Source of the DNA: JAHEYF01 sp045805185
GTDB lineage: Bacteria; Bacteroidota; Bacteroidia; B-17B0; Aurantibacillaceae
DNA: 64,000 nt
Assembly (NCBI GenBank): GCA_045805185.1
Contig: JBJMLS010000300.1
Location: 1 to 64,000 of the forward strand
Reading direction: 5' to 3'
Shown in pieces: positions 53,933-63,140 of this stretch. Both the position numbers and the translations under genes were made by a program. Position 1 is the first letter of the stretch, and every line of letters begins with the position of its first letter. Under the pieces are notes generated by a model. The model was not told where the DNA came from, searched no databases, and saw only the letters and a program-made list of their open reading frames with translations.

Positions 53933-55519
53933 CTATTTTTTTATTTCGGGTTTTAGAGGGGCCGTTTGTTCAGGTTGCAGCAGGTAATTTTTTTCCAGCT
54001 CCGAAACAAAATCCGATTTATCGTAAATAGTAATCTCTTCGCTGAAAGACTTAAAACCTTTTGCAGTTATCGTTACGAGGTATTTTCCAGGCTCCACAAT
54101 AAAAATATACTTTCCTGTTTTCGGATTTACATTTTTTGCATCCAGCTCTTTTTGTGTTCCCGTTTCCGAAATACTGATATACGCGTCAATTTCTTTTTTT
54201 AAACTGTCGCCTGCCTGCACCATGCCCCTGAGCGCAGTCAGCGGCTGATCCGCCTCGTTAAATGTTATTTTATAAATATCGAGATCGCCAAAGCCTTCCT
54301 TGCGCCATGCAGAAATGTAACCATGCCGGCCGTTACCCGCGACCGAAAACATCATGTCGTCGTCCGTTGTGTTCAGTGGATATCCTACGTTGACAGGAGG
54401 ACCCCAGACCTGCAAGGCTTCGTTCCATTTCGAACGAAAAATATCGTATCCTCCCATGCTCGTGTGTCCCTGCGAGCTGAAATACATTGTCTTTCCATCT
54501 TCAGAGACCACGGGAAAGGCTTCTTTATAGGACGTGTTGATCGTTGCGCCAAGATTTTGGGGAATCCCCCATTCGCCATTCGGAAGACGCCTGCTAACAT
54601 AAAGATCGGTCTCTCCCTGTCCTCCCTTTCTGCTGGACGCGAAATACAAGGTGTTGGCGTCACCCGCGTAGCAGCCTTCGGATTCCAGCTGATCGCTTTT
54701 TACAGGCGGCTGAAAAGGAACAGGCCTGTTAAACGATTTCCCCTTCACTACCTCCGTATGAAAAAGATCTCCCGGATAAGCTGCATTGTCCACATAGAAC
54801 ACCATGAACTTTCCATCGGGTGAAATTCCAACACATTCTTCATCTTCCGCTGTGTTGAGCGGAGGACCCAGGTTCTTTGCTTTCAGCCATTGGCCTTTTT
54901 CCACTTTTGCCATGTAAACATCAGAGGTAAAATAACCGTTGAAGCTTCTCATCTTCCCTGTGTTTTGTTCCCTCCGCGAAGTGAAATAAAGCGTGCCTTC
55001 GTCTTTTGTTACGAAAGGATAATAGTCCGCGTATTTCGTGTTGATCTCTTTTCCGGCGTTCTCGAATGTAATGTTCACCGGCTTTTTTATCAGGGCCATC
55101 GCATTTTCGCAGGTGCTGATGTAATGGTCAACCAGGGCCGTAGCTTTTGCGCCTGCTTTTTCCCTGTATTTTCCATAAAAAGAAATGGCATCTTCAAAAC
55201 GATAGGCAAACTGGTAAGCCATGGCGAGTTCCAGCAATAATTCGTTCTTGTACTTTCCTTTTTTATAGCAAAATTCGAGGTAAGGTATTGCCTGCGATTT
55301 ATCGCTGTAGATATTCAGGTAACATATTCCCATGCGGTGCCTGAGTTCTTCATCTTCCGGGAATTGCTTTTCAAGCTTTTTGTATTCTTCCAGGGCCTGA
55401 ATGTAATTCTTAACTTCAAACAGCTCATCTGCTGTGGGAGCCTGCGCATTTATCTCTATAAAGGAAAAGAAGAAACAGCTCAGGTAAACGAATCTCAGGT
55501 ATACCAGGCGTGTTCTCAT
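53933..55519 (-). CDS. TPR-PD40 envelope protein without OmpA domain
   Basis: The 528-residue protein has a signal peptide, TPR repeats (about 25-145, ALEEYKKLEKQFPEDEELRH, AISFYGKYREKA) and a PD40/WD40-like propeller (about 170-410, with CVGISPDGKFMVFY, TLYFASSRKGGQGETDLYVS, TMYFSSQGHTSMGGYDIF and NTTDDDMMF). A CarboxypepD_reg-like domain ends it (about 415-510). The layout resembles PorE/SprE-like T9SS-associated proteins, but the usual OmpA peptidoglycan-binding domain is absent. It is a paralogue of 59154-61466. It is convergent with the transporter gene. Confidence 0.85.
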   Translation of the reverse strand: MRTRLVYLRFVYLSCFFFSFIEINAQAPTADELFEVKNYIQALEEYKKLEKQFPEDEELRHRMGICYLNIYSDKSQAIPYLEFCYKKGKYKNELLLELAMAYQFAYRFEDAISFYGKYREKAGAKATALVDHYISTCENAMALIKKPVNITFENAGKEINTKYADYYPFVTKDEGTLYFTSRREQNTGKMRSFNGYFTSDVYMAKVEKGQWLKAKNLGPPLNTAEDEECVGISPDGKFMVFYVDNAAYPGDLFHTEVVKGKSFNRPVPFQPPVKSDQLESEGCYAGDANTLYFASSRKGGQGETDLYVSRRLPNGEWGIPQNLGATINTSYKEAFPVVSEDGKTMYFSSQGHTSMGGYDIFRSKWNEALQVWGPPVNVGYPLNTTDDDMMFSVAGNGRHGYISAWRKEGFGDLDIYKITFNEADQPLTALRGMVQAGDSLKKEIDAYISISETGTQKELDAKNVNPKTGKYIFIVEPGKYLVTITAKGFKSFSEEITIYDKSDFVSELEKNYLLQPEQTAPLKPEIKK

Positions 55520-55583
55520 CGCTAAATGATTTCAGTCTAAATATAGTTCAATCCCTTAAAAAATCAAAGACCGAAGCAGGTGT

Positions 55584-56021
55584 TTAAGCAGCGTCCGGAT
55601 GCTTTTCCAGGTAGCGGTCCGCAGAAAAGCTTCCTGAACCATAAACTTCGAATACCAGCAGGGAACACAGTACTACCCAAGCCAGCGCCTGTGTAGAGTA
55701 AAATGAGAACATAGGACTGGTCGGCATAAAAATAACGGCTCCAATGAGTATCGGGATCTGGAAGGCAACCGCCCACCGCGTTAGCAGCCCGAGACAGATC
55801 ATTGCTCCACCTGCCAGGTGAACCATAATAATGTAATGTACCAGCATAAAGCTGATATAATCGAATGGTGTATGAGAAACAAAAAGCTGGATATCGTTCG
55901 GGTTATTACCGAACTCAATTCCTTTAATGATAAGTATTGCCCCCAAAGCAATCCGGAAAATGTCCATCCACAGGTAATGGTGCTTTCGGGTCCAACGGTC
56001 AATTTTTTCAAAGGCATTCAT
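55584..56021 (-). CDS. DoxX-family four-helix membrane protein
   Basis: The 145-residue protein shows the DoxX/DoxD pattern: MNAFEKIDRWTRKHHYLWMD, then four hydrophobic helices (IFRIALGAILIIKGIEFG, YISFMLVHYIIMVHLAGGAM, ICLGLLTRWAVAFQIPILIG and a last one ending ALAWVVLCSLLVFE). The frame is open up to 56276, but the ATG at 56021 gives the family length and has AGGAGCTACATC just upstream, a purine-rich ribosome-binding site. On the minus strand TAACTTTA upstream is a near -7 box. The role is unknown; members often accompany redox or envelope functions. Confidence 0.88.
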   Translation of the reverse strand: MNAFEKIDRWTRKHHYLWMDIFRIALGAILIIKGIEFGNNPNDIQLFVSHTPFDYISFMLVHYIIMVHLAGGAMICLGLLTRWAVAFQIPILIGAVIFMPTSPMFSFYSTQALAWVVLCSLLVFEVYGSGSFSADRYLEKHPDAA

Positions 56022-56097
56022 GATGTAGCTCCTTTCTTTTTTAGTATACAGTAAAGTTACGCCTGTTGCAAAAAAAAGGATATGATCTGGATCATGC

Positions 56098-58950
56098 TTA
56101 TTGCGGAGCTGCAGTTTTGGGCGGACCTGCAAATTTGCGGAAGGTATAGGTAAGCATGAGCATATAATAACGCGTGAGTACTTTGGTTTGAATATCCTCA
56201 ATATAGGTTTCTGTAACTGTCCGGCTAATGCTGTTGTTCTGCGCCAGCATATCAAATACGTTAGCTTTAACTTCAAGCGATCTGTTCTTCAGAAATTTAT
56301 ATCCTACAGAATTATTCATGAGCAGGAAGCCGAGATTATAGGAAGCTGAAAGCCCGGTGTACACCGTGTGGGTCATGTTGGTGGAAAATACCAATCCTTT
56401 CCAGGGCATCCAGTTCAGCTTTAAAGAACTTACCTGGTTAAAGTAATTATTGTTTGATTGCGTTTGCAGGGTGTTCTTTACAATACTGTAATTCGCATTG
56501 TAGGAAATAGTAAAATCGAGCTTTTCGCTGATATTACTGCTCAATACAACACCCTGGCTGAAATTATAGTTGCTGGCGAGATTGATGGCGTTATTGATCT
56601 GCGCCGGAGTACTGTTATAAGTTAAACCGGTATTCAGGTTAAAATTACTCCTGATCTTTTTTACAGGAAAGGAAAAAGTGACAAAGGTACGCGCGTTCCA
56701 ATATCCCTTCAGGTTGACCGGGGCTGAGAGCTGCATGCCGCGCGTAAGCGTAAGCGAGCTGCTGACCGTTGTATCATTGACCGGAATCAGCGTGGAATTG
56801 CCTATGTAATTTTGCGTATAGGTGCCGTTCAAAAAGATAAACATGCTCTTCGCTTTTGCCTGGTTGCTGTTCCCGTACCGTATCGATATGTTATGGTCAT
56901 AGCTTTGCTTCAGGTTTGGATTCCCGGTGCTGAGTAAAAGCGGATTGCTGTTGTTGATCACATTCTGCAATTGCGTAATGGAAGGGCTGGTGGTGGAAGT
57001 GCGGTAATTGATCCGTATGTTCTTTGAATCGCTGAACTTGTAATTATACACCAGCTGCGGCAACAGGTTCTGGAAATTTTTTTCTACTGTAAAACTGGCC
57101 GGGTAACTTTGCTGACCCTTTAGCTGCGCTTGCTGGGCATTCAGCGTAACATTGAACGTTGCCTTACTGCCGTTGTAACGGTACCCTGCACCAGCAGCAT
57201 GCGTAATATAGGTATTGTCAAACTTATTGCTCAGTAAAGTGTCCAGGCGACTGTAATTGTTATCATAAGCATCCAGGTCATTGGTTCGCTTATCCGTATG
57301 ATTTTGCGTATAGCTCAGGTTGTAATTGAACTGCAGCTGTTCTTTTTTACTCAGGGGCTCTGTATAAACGAGATTACCGGACTGGGTAAAGCCATTCGTG
57401 TATTGTGTGGAACGCTGATCGATGAGCGAAGAATCCGTAAAGCCATGAAATTCGCTGGTGGAATACAGGCTGCCTGTACCGTTCTTAGTGTTCAGGTCGG
57501 TGCTTCCGTCAAGCGAGATGGTACGTCCCGCCTTTAGAAACTTATGGCGCAGAACAAGGCTATTTGAAAAAGTATAACCCGAAGCTGAATTGACATTGTC
57601 ATTCTCGGTTTTACTCTGAACCAGCGTATCGCCCAGGGTATTTATCCCTGTAAGTTTCGATCCTGAATTGTTCTGCTGCACATTGAAACGCGGGCTCAGC
57701 ACAATGGAGTTGAGGGTATCTATTGTGTATTCCAGGCGGAGATTGGCCCTGTGGTTATAATTGCTGCTTTGTGAAATGCTTTCCTGGTCGTACTTTAAGC
57801 CATTCTGGTTCCCGATGATATAATTCCTGTGCGAGACGCTGCTGTTTGCATTATTGGTAAGATTGAAAAAATAACTTCCGCTCACTTTTACCTTTGTTCC
57901 CCAGGCATCGCTGTAATTCAAACCTGCGGCATGAGTTTCCGAAATACCTCCCTGCTGACCTACAAGAAAATTATTTCCAGCGCCACCTGATCCGCCATAT
58001 ACCATTCCTCCGCCCATTCCACCTTTTCCGCCTTGTCCACCCCTTCCCTGCCCGCCGCTTCCTCCTGAGCCGGAAACACCGAGAAGGTCCTGCATATTGA
58101 AATTCTGCTGGTTAATGTTGTTGGAAAGCTCGAGCACCGAAATTCTCCTGTCCCCTTTAAAAATGTTCAGGTTGCCACCGGCAATGTAACGCTCATCTGT
58201 TCCGTAGCCGGCATATACTTTTCCAAACTTCCCATTGTTCCGCCCGGGCTTGGTTTTAATGTTGATGGTTTTATTTGCCTTCCCGTCATCAAATCCGGTC
58301 AGCTGAGCCTGATCACTCGCCTTATCATAAACAGAGATCTTATCAATTACTTCGGCCGGAAGGTTTTTCAGGGCCACAGCGGGGTCATCACCGAAGAAGG
58401 GCTTTCCGTCCACGAAAATTTGCTTTACCTCTTCCCCATTGACCTTGACAGTACCATTTGTAGAAGTGATGCCTGGCATCTTAGTGATGAGGTCCTCCGC
58501 ATTTGCATCCGGATTCGTCTTAAAAGCATTTGCATTATAATGCACCGTATCGCCGCTTTGCTTTGTTCTTTCCTGTACGGTTTCAATGGTAACTTCTTTC
58601 AGCTCCGTTGGCGCAGGCTTAAGACGGATCCCGAACAATCTCATTTCCGGTCGGCCTTCATTCAGGGTAAAAACTTCGCTTTTGAAGGACTGAAAAGTAA
58701 GCACCTCCACCTTTACATAATATTCTCCTGATCTTGGAACGCTTATGCTGAACCAGCCTTTTTCGCCTGAAGAGCCGCCGGCTACAGCCGTTGAATCCAA
58801 TGTTGAAAAAACACCAACTGAGGCATAGGCTACCGATTGCCCGCTCACTTCTTCCTTTATCATTCCGCTGACTTTAAACGCGCCCTGGGAACGGAGTCCG
58901 GCTGCGTAAAGAGAAAAAAGAAAAAAGAATATGTACCGGAACTTTTTCAT
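56098..58950 (-). CDS. TonB-dependent-receptor-like outer-membrane beta-barrel protein
   Basis: The protein has a signal peptide (KKFRYIFFFLFSLYAAG), a CarboxypepD_reg-like domain (about 25-110), a TonB plug (about 130-245, GDTVHYNANAFKTNPDANAE, DLITKMPGI, VNGEEVKQIFVDGKPFFGDD) and an outer-membrane beta-barrel (the OMP_b-brl_3 type). A Gly-rich loop (GSGGSGGQGRGGQGGKGGMG to about residue 322) follows the plug in the barrel's first extracellular loops. I use the ATG at 58950 rather than 58968. Lack of a SusD partner suggests a role outside classical SusCD uptake. It is divergent from the large TPR-PD40 gene. Confidence 0.9.
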   Translation of the reverse strand: MKKFRYIFFFLFSLYAAGLRSQGAFKVSGMIKEEVSGQSVAYASVGVFSTLDSTAVAGGSSGEKGWFSISVPRSGEYYVKVEVLTFQSFKSEVFTLNEGRPEMRLFGIRLKPAPTELKEVTIETVQERTKQSGDTVHYNANAFKTNPDANAEDLITKMPGITSTNGTVKVNGEEVKQIFVDGKPFFGDDPAVALKNLPAEVIDKISVYDKASDQAQLTGFDDGKANKTINIKTKPGRNNGKFGKVYAGYGTDERYIAGGNLNIFKGDRRISVLELSNNINQQNFNMQDLLGVSGSGGSGGQGRGGQGGKGGMGGGMVYGGSGGAGNNFLVGQQGGISETHAAGLNYSDAWGTKVKVSGSYFFNLTNNANSSVSHRNYIIGNQNGLKYDQESISQSSNYNHRANLRLEYTIDTLNSIVLSPRFNVQQNNSGSKLTGINTLGDTLVQSKTENDNVNSASGYTFSNSLVLRHKFLKAGRTISLDGSTDLNTKNGTGSLYSTSEFHGFTDSSLIDQRSTQYTNGFTQSGNLVYTEPLSKKEQLQFNYNLSYTQNHTDKRTNDLDAYDNNYSRLDTLLSNKFDNTYITHAAGAGYRYNGSKATFNVTLNAQQAQLKGQQSYPASFTVEKNFQNLLPQLVYNYKFSDSKNIRINYRTSTTSPSITQLQNVINNSNPLLLSTGNPNLKQSYDHNISIRYGNSNQAKAKSMFIFLNGTYTQNYIGNSTLIPVNDTTVSSSLTLTRGMQLSAPVNLKGYWNARTFVTFSFPVKKIRSNFNLNTGLTYNSTPAQINNAINLASNYNFSQGVVLSSNISEKLDFTISYNANYSIVKNTLQTQSNNNYFNQVSSLKLNWMPWKGLVFSTNMTHTVYTGLSASYNLGFLLMNNSVGYKFLKNRSLEVKANVFDMLAQNNSISRTVTETYIEDIQTKVLTRYYMLMLTYTFRKFAGPPKTAAPQ

Positions 58951-59153
58951 TTTAAATTGTAAATGCAAAGGTCTTATATTTATTCCTGACTGAAAAAGAA
59001 ATTATCGTCTCAACCGGTAATAACGGCTAATTAAAACTATGTGCCGGTATTTTATGAAATTCATCATTTACTTTTAAAGAACCTCCCACTGAAAAATCTT
59101 GCCATTCAGAACTAAATTGTATTAAATTAGCACATTGTTAAACACAAAGAGAC

Positions 59154-61466
59154 ATGAAAGATTCCATTTACCGGCTGTTTTTTATTCTACTGTTCCTTGC
59201 CGGGTCTTCCTATGCGCAAAAGCACGATTACAAAAGCCATTTTAATAATGGCAATAATTACCTGCTGGAAGAAAATTATGCGATGGCCCTGGAAGAGTAC
59301 ATGAAATCCTACGCCATTGATTCCACCAATGCCAATATCAATTTTAAGATAGGTTATTGTTACCTCTATCATCCTACGCAAAAGCACCTGGCTGAAACTT
59401 ACCTGGCGAAAGCGATCAAAGATGTTTCGGGATCGTATAACGAAGATAATCCAATGTTCAAGGCAGCGCCGCCGTATGCATATTTCTATTACGGGCAGGC
59501 GCTTCACCTGGACTATAAATTTGACGCGGCTACTGGAATGTATAACGCTTATGAAAAAATGCTGAACGAGAAACGTTCTGCGGAGGACATTGAACTCATC
59601 GAACATTATAAGCTGATGGCTGAAAATGCAAAAAAAAGAACTGCCGATCCTGCTAAAATTCATGTAAGCAATCTCGGCGACAGTGTTAATTCGGTCTATC
59701 CTGATTTTTCCCCCTTGCTTTCTGCGGATGAGCGCATGCTGATCTTCACCTACAGGGGAATAAAAAGTACAGGCGCTGACCTGGGATTGAAAACCGAGGA
59801 CGGCCGTTATTTTGAAGATATATTTGTATGTTATAAAAAAGACGATGGTAAGTGGACGAGCCCTGTTTCCATCAGTCAGAACATTAATACGATCGGTCAC
59901 GAAGGATCAGTAGGCTTAACGGCTGACGGACAAACACTGATCATCTACCGCGATGACAAAGGCGATGGAAACCTGTACCATTCAACCTGGACAGGTACCG
60001 ACTGGACAATTCCGGAAAAATACGGCCCGGAGATCAATTCAAAATACTGGGAGCCGAGCGCTTGTCTCGCCCCGGATGGAAACACACTTTACTTTGTAAG
60101 CGACAGGCCCGATGGTTATGGAGGAAGGGATATTTACCGTTGCAAAAAATTACCGAACGGGAACTGGGCGCTGCCGATGAACCTTGGGCCAAAGATCAAT
60201 ACGCCTTACGATGAGGAATCCCCTTTCATGCATCCTAACGGAACCGATCTTTACTTCAGTTCGCAGGGACACGGATCTATGGGCGGCTTTGACATCATGT
60301 TCTCCAAAATGGATCAGAATGGCACCTTCAGTGATCCGGCTCCCCTCGACTACCCGATCAATACAACTGATGACGATGTGTTCTTTGTGGTGAGCCCGGA
60401 TAGTAAACGCGGATATTATTCTTCTTCGCATGAGGACCGTGAAGGTTTTGGAGAGAAGGATATTTACATGCTTCTTCTCGAGGAACCGACAGGTGCGGAT
60501 ATTCTTGCTTTACTGAAAGGGCAGATCATTTCCTCAAAAGGTCTCCCGCTCCCCGGTGGAGTGGAAATTTTTATCACTGATAAAACCTCAGGGGAACTGG
60601 TTGGGATTTACAGGCCGCAGGCAAGAACAGGAGCTTTCGTTTCCATTTTAAAACCCGGACTGAACTATGTGATCTCCTACCAGCTGGATGGTAAGGAATT
60701 TCACAATGAGGACCTTTCCGTAAGAAACGAAGACGCCTACCAGGAGATCCACCGTGAAATTATTCTTGATCCGGTGAAGCTCAACCTTGGCGGCGGAAAC
60801 GAGGAGGAAACTATTTTGCTCGATGTATTGGCCCTGAATGCAAAAGACAAGAATCCTGTTGCAAATGCGAAAATAGAAGTATATGAAAAAGGAAAAACAG
60901 GCACAAGTGTAAGTTCGGATGCGAATGGGAAAGCCGAAGCTATTCAGCTTAAAAGCGGCAACACTTATGAGCTCTATGCCTCAATGGGTCAATTGCGATC
61001 GGAAACCGTTACGCTTTCCACGAACGGCATGAAAGCCGGGAAAATAAGCAAGACTGTTTACCTCGGTGAAGTTCCTGCCGTCGCTACCAAAAATTCAAAA
61101 TACCAGTTCAGGCATTTCTTTACTTACAATCAAAATAAGATAGAGAATAATGAGGAATACATCCGGTTCTTAAGCGATGTGGAAACGCAGGTGAAAGAGA
61201 AAGGAAAGGCTGACATCGCGATTCACTCCTGCGCTTCAAAAGTTCCTACAACGCAATATGGCGGGAGCAACAATAAGCTCGCGCAGCTGAGGGCAGAGTC
61301 CATGAAAAAAGATGTGATCGCTTACCTTCAGTCGAAAGGACTTTCTGAAAAGGCAGTTAAATTTGAACTGAGTTCAACAGTTGAAGGCCCGGAATATCAT
61401 GGCGATTTCCTCATCAACAAGAAGAACTTCGAAAAGTTCCAGTACGTAGAAGCAGGCGTGAAGTAA
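59154..61466 (+). CDS. TPR-PD40-OmpA-like envelope protein (PorE-like layout)
   Basis: The 770-residue protein has a signal peptide, TPR repeats (about 25-160), a PD40 propeller (about 175-440; FSPLLSADERMLIFTYRG, CLAPDGNTLYFVSDRPDGYG, TDLYFSSQGHGSMGGFDIMF), two CarboxypepD_reg-like domains (about 450-530 and 550-625) and a C-terminal OmpA-like domain (about 640-770, with YNQNKIENNEEYIRFLSDVE and AQLRAESMKKDVIAYLQSKG). The final domain is diverged but in the position that anchors PorE-like proteins to peptidoglycan. Paralogy with 53933-55519 is clear in the propeller. Confidence 0.87.
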   Translation: MKDSIYRLFFILLFLAGSSYAQKHDYKSHFNNGNNYLLEENYAMALEEYMKSYAIDSTNANINFKIGYCYLYHPTQKHLAETYLAKAIKDVSGSYNEDNPMFKAAPPYAYFYYGQALHLDYKFDAATGMYNAYEKMLNEKRSAEDIELIEHYKLMAENAKKRTADPAKIHVSNLGDSVNSVYPDFSPLLSADERMLIFTYRGIKSTGADLGLKTEDGRYFEDIFVCYKKDDGKWTSPVSISQNINTIGHEGSVGLTADGQTLIIYRDDKGDGNLYHSTWTGTDWTIPEKYGPEINSKYWEPSACLAPDGNTLYFVSDRPDGYGGRDIYRCKKLPNGNWALPMNLGPKINTPYDEESPFMHPNGTDLYFSSQGHGSMGGFDIMFSKMDQNGTFSDPAPLDYPINTTDDDVFFVVSPDSKRGYYSSSHEDREGFGEKDIYMLLLEEPTGADILALLKGQIISSKGLPLPGGVEIFITDKTSGELVGIYRPQARTGAFVSILKPGLNYVISYQLDGKEFHNEDLSVRNEDAYQEIHREIILDPVKLNLGGGNEEETILLDVLALNAKDKNPVANAKIEVYEKGKTGTSVSSDANGKAEAIQLKSGNTYELYASMGQLRSETVTLSTNGMKAGKISKTVYLGEVPAVATKNSKYQFRHFFTYNQNKIENNEEYIRFLSDVETQVKEKGKADIAIHSCASKVPTTQYGGSNNKLAQLRAESMKKDVIAYLQSKGLSEKAVKFELSSTVEGPEYHGDFLINKKNFEKFQYVEAGVK

Positions 61467-61469
61467 CTC

Positions 61470-61494
61470 ATTAGCTCATGCTAATTCTTTTTCC
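61470..61494 (+). terminator. Short hairpin with T run at a convergent junction
   Basis: ATTAGC pairs with GCTAAT around TCAT and is followed by TCTTTTT. It ends the plus-strand TPR-PD40 gene and overlaps the last codons of the convergent gene. Confidence 0.6.
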
Positions 61495-62018
61495 CTGACA
61501 CGCTTCACCGTCTTCTTCGCCTGTGTTTCTATTTCTTTTTTAATCCTGGAAGCCATTTCCTCCAGGATCTTTACCAGGTGTTTTTTTTGAGTAAGCTCAC
61601 TGATGCTCCATTTCTCTTTATCCGCGCGCTTATGAGCAAGCTTGAATTTGAACCCGCTCATTTCCGTGGAATAAGTGTTGGCATCCAGCTTTTTTACATT
61701 TTGAGCGGCAAGTATGTACCAATGGTATTCCGTTCCTACAGGCACACCCGAACCTTCAGGGGCCTTTCCGGCTCTTCGCTTGGTGACCGCGTAGGAGATC
61801 TTCCATTCGTCGGGAGTTACCTTTGTTTCTTTCCATACGCCGCTATCGTAATTCCACTTATGGCTCCTGCCAACGGCCATTCCCGTATACTGCTTCCCTT
61901 CAAATTCCTTGAATTTGTTATAGGATGCAGCCCGGTCCTTTTTCACCGCTTTTGCAGCGCGCTTCTTTACTTTTTGCGCTGGCGCTACAAGCGCTACCGT
62001 TGCTCTGCGTTTAGGCAT
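61476..62018 (-). CDS. Basic 180-aa hypothetical protein
   Basis: The protein is highly basic, with a Lys/Arg/Ala-rich N-terminus (MPKRRATVALVAPAQKVKKR AAKAVKK segment) resembling bacterial histone H1-like tails. It continues with a folded segment (YTGMAVGRSHKWNYDSGVWK, WKISYAVTKRRAGKAPEG, YHWYILAAQNVKKLDANTYS). It is probably a nucleic-acid-binding or nucleoid protein, and I do not recognise a named family. It lies next to the YciE-like and Gly/Tyr/Arg-rich genes, which suggests a shared stress or nucleoid context. Confidence 0.65.
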   Translation of the reverse strand: MPKRRATVALVAPAQKVKKRAAKAVKKDRAASYNKFKEFEGKQYTGMAVGRSHKWNYDSGVWKETKVTPDEWKISYAVTKRRAGKAPEGSGVPVGTEYHWYILAAQNVKKLDANTYSTEMSGFKFKLAHKRADKEKWSISELTQKKHLVKILEEMASRIKKEIETQAKKTVKRVREKELA

Positions 62019-62170
62019 TCTTTTCAGAGCTTAGCTTGAGCGTATAACTGGTGTGCCCCGTTATTGCCTTGCGCGGCTGATACGAAAAAGTTTTGCGCCA
62101 TTGAAAAGAATTCAAAGAATACCAGCCTTTGCAGCCGGTACTTTTAAATCCGTATCCGTACATATTATTG

Positions 62171-62878
62171 TTATTCTTCATCGCTTTCTACTTCTTCCTG
62201 GTTTTCAACTTCGTTCTCTACTTCCTCGTCTTCAGTTTCTTCCTCGTCTTCTTCTTCCTCGTCTTCTTCCTCTTCGGCTGCTTTAATGTTAATGGCGGCT
62301 TCCGCTACTTCAGTCAGCTTTTCATCAGCCGCTTTCTCTTCCTCGAGGATCTCTTCCAGCAGTTCCGCAGCATCATCCAGACCCAGTGTTCTTGCAAAAG
62401 TTCTTAACGTGCCGTAGGTCGCTATTTCATAATGCTCCACCTTTTGTCCCGCTGAAATGATTCCCGCATCGCGCATGGCTCCTTTATCACATTCCTTCAT
62501 GATCTCTTCCGCCTCCTTGATCAGGCCAGCCATTGCTTCACATTTCTTTGCCTGCGGTTTCATTTCCAACAGCTCAAATACCTGCTCCAGCTTTTCAATT
62601 TGCCCTTCGGTTTCTTCCAGGTGATTTTCGATCGCTTCGGTCAGATCTTCTGAAGTAGCATTTTTAGCCATCTTTGGCAACGCCTTGGTCAGCGCTTTTT
62701 CCGCCCAGTAAATATCTTTGAGCTCATTCTCAAATAATTTCTTCAGCTTTGTTTCATCCGATTCTTCCTTCGCGGCTTTCTTTTTAACCGGCGCTTTTAC
62801 GGCGGCTTTCGCGGTTTTTTTTGCAGATGCGCTTTTCTTTGCGCCCTTTTTTGTAGCTTGTTTCTTTTTCATAACCAT
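62171..62878 (-). CDS. YciE/DUF892-type ferritin-like protein with basic head and acidic tail
   Basis: The core (about residues 40-185) is a DUF892 four-helix ferritin-like domain: KKLFENELKDIYWAEKALTK, ENHLEETEGQIEKLEQVFEL and VEHYEIATYGTLRTFARTLG, with Glu/His positions for a di-iron site. The N-terminal 38 residues are Lys/Ala-rich like histone H1. The last 35 residues are almost purely Glu/Asp. YciE-like proteins are general stress proteins and their catalytic role is unsettled. It is preceded by three bases and a small lipoprotein gene, so the two form an operon. Confidence 0.9.
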   Translation of the reverse strand: MVMKKKQATKKGAKKSASAKKTAKAAVKAPVKKKAAKEESDETKLKKLFENELKDIYWAEKALTKALPKMAKNATSEDLTEAIENHLEETEGQIEKLEQVFELLEMKPQAKKCEAMAGLIKEAEEIMKECDKGAMRDAGIISAGQKVEHYEIATYGTLRTFARTLGLDDAAELLEEILEEEKAADEKLTEVAEAAINIKAAEEEEDEEEEDEEETEDEEVENEVENQEEVESDEE

Positions 62879-62881
62879 GTT

Positions 62882-63055
62882 TTACTTATTAAGATGAACT
62901 GAATCCGCACTATTATTATTGTTGGTGCTATCGGCCTCCGGGCTGTGATTGTAAGGACCGGCATTGTTCTCCTGTTTTTTATTGTTGGTGCAGGAAGTAA
63001 CTGAAACTGCCAGAACAACGCCAAGTAATAAGAGAGTCGCTTTTATTTTTTTCAT
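62882..63055 (-). CDS. 57-aa lipoprotein upstream of the YciE-like gene
   Basis: A complete frame encodes a lipoprotein: MKKIKATLLLLGVVLAVSVT then SC, a lipobox with Cys22. The mature part is Asn/Ser-rich (TNNKKQENNAGPYNHSPEAD, STNNNNSADSVHLNK). It is below common length cut-offs. It ends three bases before the YciE-like start, so translational coupling is likely. Function is unknown; position suggests a stress-related envelope role. Confidence 0.75.
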   Translation of the reverse strand: MKKIKATLLLLGVVLAVSVTSCTNNKKQENNAGPYNHSPEADSTNNNNSADSVHLNK

Positions 63056-63140
63056 TTTCTTTTTTTGGTTTTTAAATCAGCGGGCTGACCGGAGTCACCC
63101 CGCTGACAATTGATTACGCGATCAGCGTAAATATGTATAA

